Assembly: GCA_013397455.1 (NCBI GenBank)
Contig: VYZB01000343.1
Span: forward strand, 335,124 to 399,123
DNA: 64,000 bases
Origin: Crotophaga sulcirostris
Taxonomy: Eukaryota > Chordata > Aves > Cuculiformes > Crotophagidae
Direction of reading: 5' to 3'
Below the pieces are notes generated by a model. That model was given only the letters and a program-made list of their open reading frames with translations. It was not told the DNA's origin and did not search any database. The number at the start of each line of letters is the position of its first letter. The stretch's first letter is position 1. Below, piece by piece: positions 62,571 through 64,000 of this stretch. The translations under genes and the position numbers were made by a program.

Positions 62571-64000
62571 TTATCTGACATCCTGTTTTCAGGAAGCAGG
62601 GAGAAACCATTAGGGACTTTAAGATGCTGAAAAACTTTTTTAAGCTCTTTTTTTAACTGAAAAGGATCCCTAATGTCCACTGGATTTCTAAGGAACAGCT
62701 AGAAATCACTCTTCTGACCAGCAAATTTTTTTTTCTCCAGTGGTCTCATCACAATTCTTCTCTTGTCTGCAAAACAGTGACAAATATTGCACTTTTATTC
62801 TCAGAAGGAACAGTATTCTGTCATGCTCTTGATCTGCAAGCAGTCTTATAGAGGCACTAGCAGAAAGAGGAAGGTAAGTTGCAAGAAAGTGTGCTTGTGA
62901 TCAAGAATAGATGATCAGCAACTACAATGTATGGAAGAAGTCCAAACTCACTGCGGAAAAGCGAGAAGACAAGCTGAACCACATGTAGGACTTTGGTTGA
63001 GCATTTAGGATTGCAACAGACTGGCAGAGAGCAAAGCACCAGCAGATACGACCTTCAGGAAGCTATTAAGCTTGATTTTCACAATTGGTATACTGTTACA
63101 TTTGTTCTTTCAGACCATTTATCCATAATACTGTAAGTTTCAAGATGTTTTGCTGAGAAGTAGCACAATATTATTACACTTCGATAGTTTTCATTTCCAA
63201 AAAGCCTCACCTTATTTTGTGATACTGAATTTAAATGCACTGTATGGTAATCTTTGATTATATGTCTATTTCCTATATGGTCCACAGCATATTTTGTGTA
63301 TGTCTGCTGCTCTGCTTTATCATGTAAGAATGTAAAAGAAAAAAAATTTGAAGGCCACAGTCTGTTGCATGTATTATTCTCTCTTTAGCAATATCCAAGC
63401 ATTTCTTCTCTTCAAAGTAGCTCTGCTCTTAGCATAGTAAAGACGAAGAACAAGTTCAGAACAGAGAGCAATTTTTGATCACTAATATTTGGGCCAAAAA
63501 ATGCCACAACCCAACACCCATCTCAACACTGGACACAGTCGATAGTAAATTAATTTCTGTATTGAAATAGTCCCATTACCATTAGTCCTTGATTTATATT
63601 GTCCTCAATGGCAATAGCTTCTGGGTCCATGCACTTCACTACTTGAAAAAACAACTTCACTTTGTCACTGCCAAACCAGGAGAAATTGTCAGTCAATTCT
63701 GCAAACCACTGAATTGTTATGAAATGTTGCAAGTAGCATGTATGACTTCAAGCACTTCAGCTACAACCCAACTCTGTAATTGATATCAGGAGTGCAGGTC
63801 ACTAATATAGAACAATGTGACACTTGAATAATAAACACTTTGAACTTTCTAGTGACCTTTTCTGACTCAGGGATGATTGCTTTTCTAAGATAAAGGTGCA
63901 AAAAATTGTTTATGAGCTGAGTGGACTGCAACCTTTCTGTCATTTCATTTTGCCATTAGCTTAGTTCACCAAAGCAGTTACAGTATTGTGGTCTGATTTA
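62571..64000. other. Sequence after the CR1, no gene recognised
   Basis: The first about 130 bases may be a diverged extension of the CR1 ORF2, but I could not align them with confidence. Beyond that I see only short frames of 60-68 codons on both strands without known motifs, and no repeat family. The window ends in ordinary AT-rich DNA. Confidence 0.5.

Noticed and set aside
1..64000. tRNA or rRNA genes, CRISPR arrays, operons, phage or integrated viral genes
   Set aside because: No A/B-box pair with a cloverleaf, no regularly spaced direct repeats, no gene clusters with ribosome-binding sites, and no retroviral gag/pol/env peptides or paired LTRs were seen on either strand.

Overview
The window looks like nuclear DNA from a bird. 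The evidence is four CR1 LINE fragments whose 3' ends carry the ATTCTATG-type tails and 3' UTR typical of avian CR1, no recognisable mammalian SINEs or LINE-1, AT-rich and CpG-poor sequence, and a run of 48 Ns that marks a draft assembly gap. A turtle or crocodilian would also carry CR1, so bird is the best inference rather than a proof.

I could not recognise any protein-coding gene, RNA gene, CRISPR array or bacterial/phage feature. The longest open frames (about 145-170 codons at 2.2-2.65, 13.6-14.1 and 16.2-16.65 kb) are what chance gives over 128,000 codon positions in DNA of this composition, and none shows a family motif I know. The only coding sequence I can name is the broken CR1 reverse transcriptase at 61.9-62.6 kb (minus strand). 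The window is therefore either a gene desert or part of a very large intron.

Layout: 1-10.9 kb is unique AT-rich sequence with a T9A9-centred palindrome (7.9 kb) and a 25-base C homopolymer (9.85 kb). A minus-strand CR1 3' end lies at 10.97-11.30 kb. A long unique stretch follows to 22.7 kb, with a GC-raised patch at 13.5-14.3 kb, then a short degraded CR1 tail at 22.73-22.85 kb. Unique sequence runs to 35.9 kb, where a compact GC-rich block combines an inverted repeat with a G-quadruplex motif in its loop. After that come unique sequence, the assembly gap (43.52 kb), an A21 tract (44.3 kb), and a minus-strand cluster of unidentified open frames (45.8-47.2 kb). A plus-strand CR1 tail lies at 53.88-54.39 kb, and an AT microsatellite sits near 57.5 kb. 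A block at 60.2-60.9 kb with several transcription-factor-like words is a candidate conserved noncoding element. A larger minus-strand CR1 at 61.42-62.57 kb retains part of the reverse transcriptase, but an internal deletion has removed the catalytic FADD region.

I found no convincing undescribed biological system. The items most worth a second look are the hairpin/G-quadruplex block at 35.88-35.98 kb, the candidate regulatory block at 60.2-60.9 kb, and the internally deleted CR1 at 61.4-62.6 kb.
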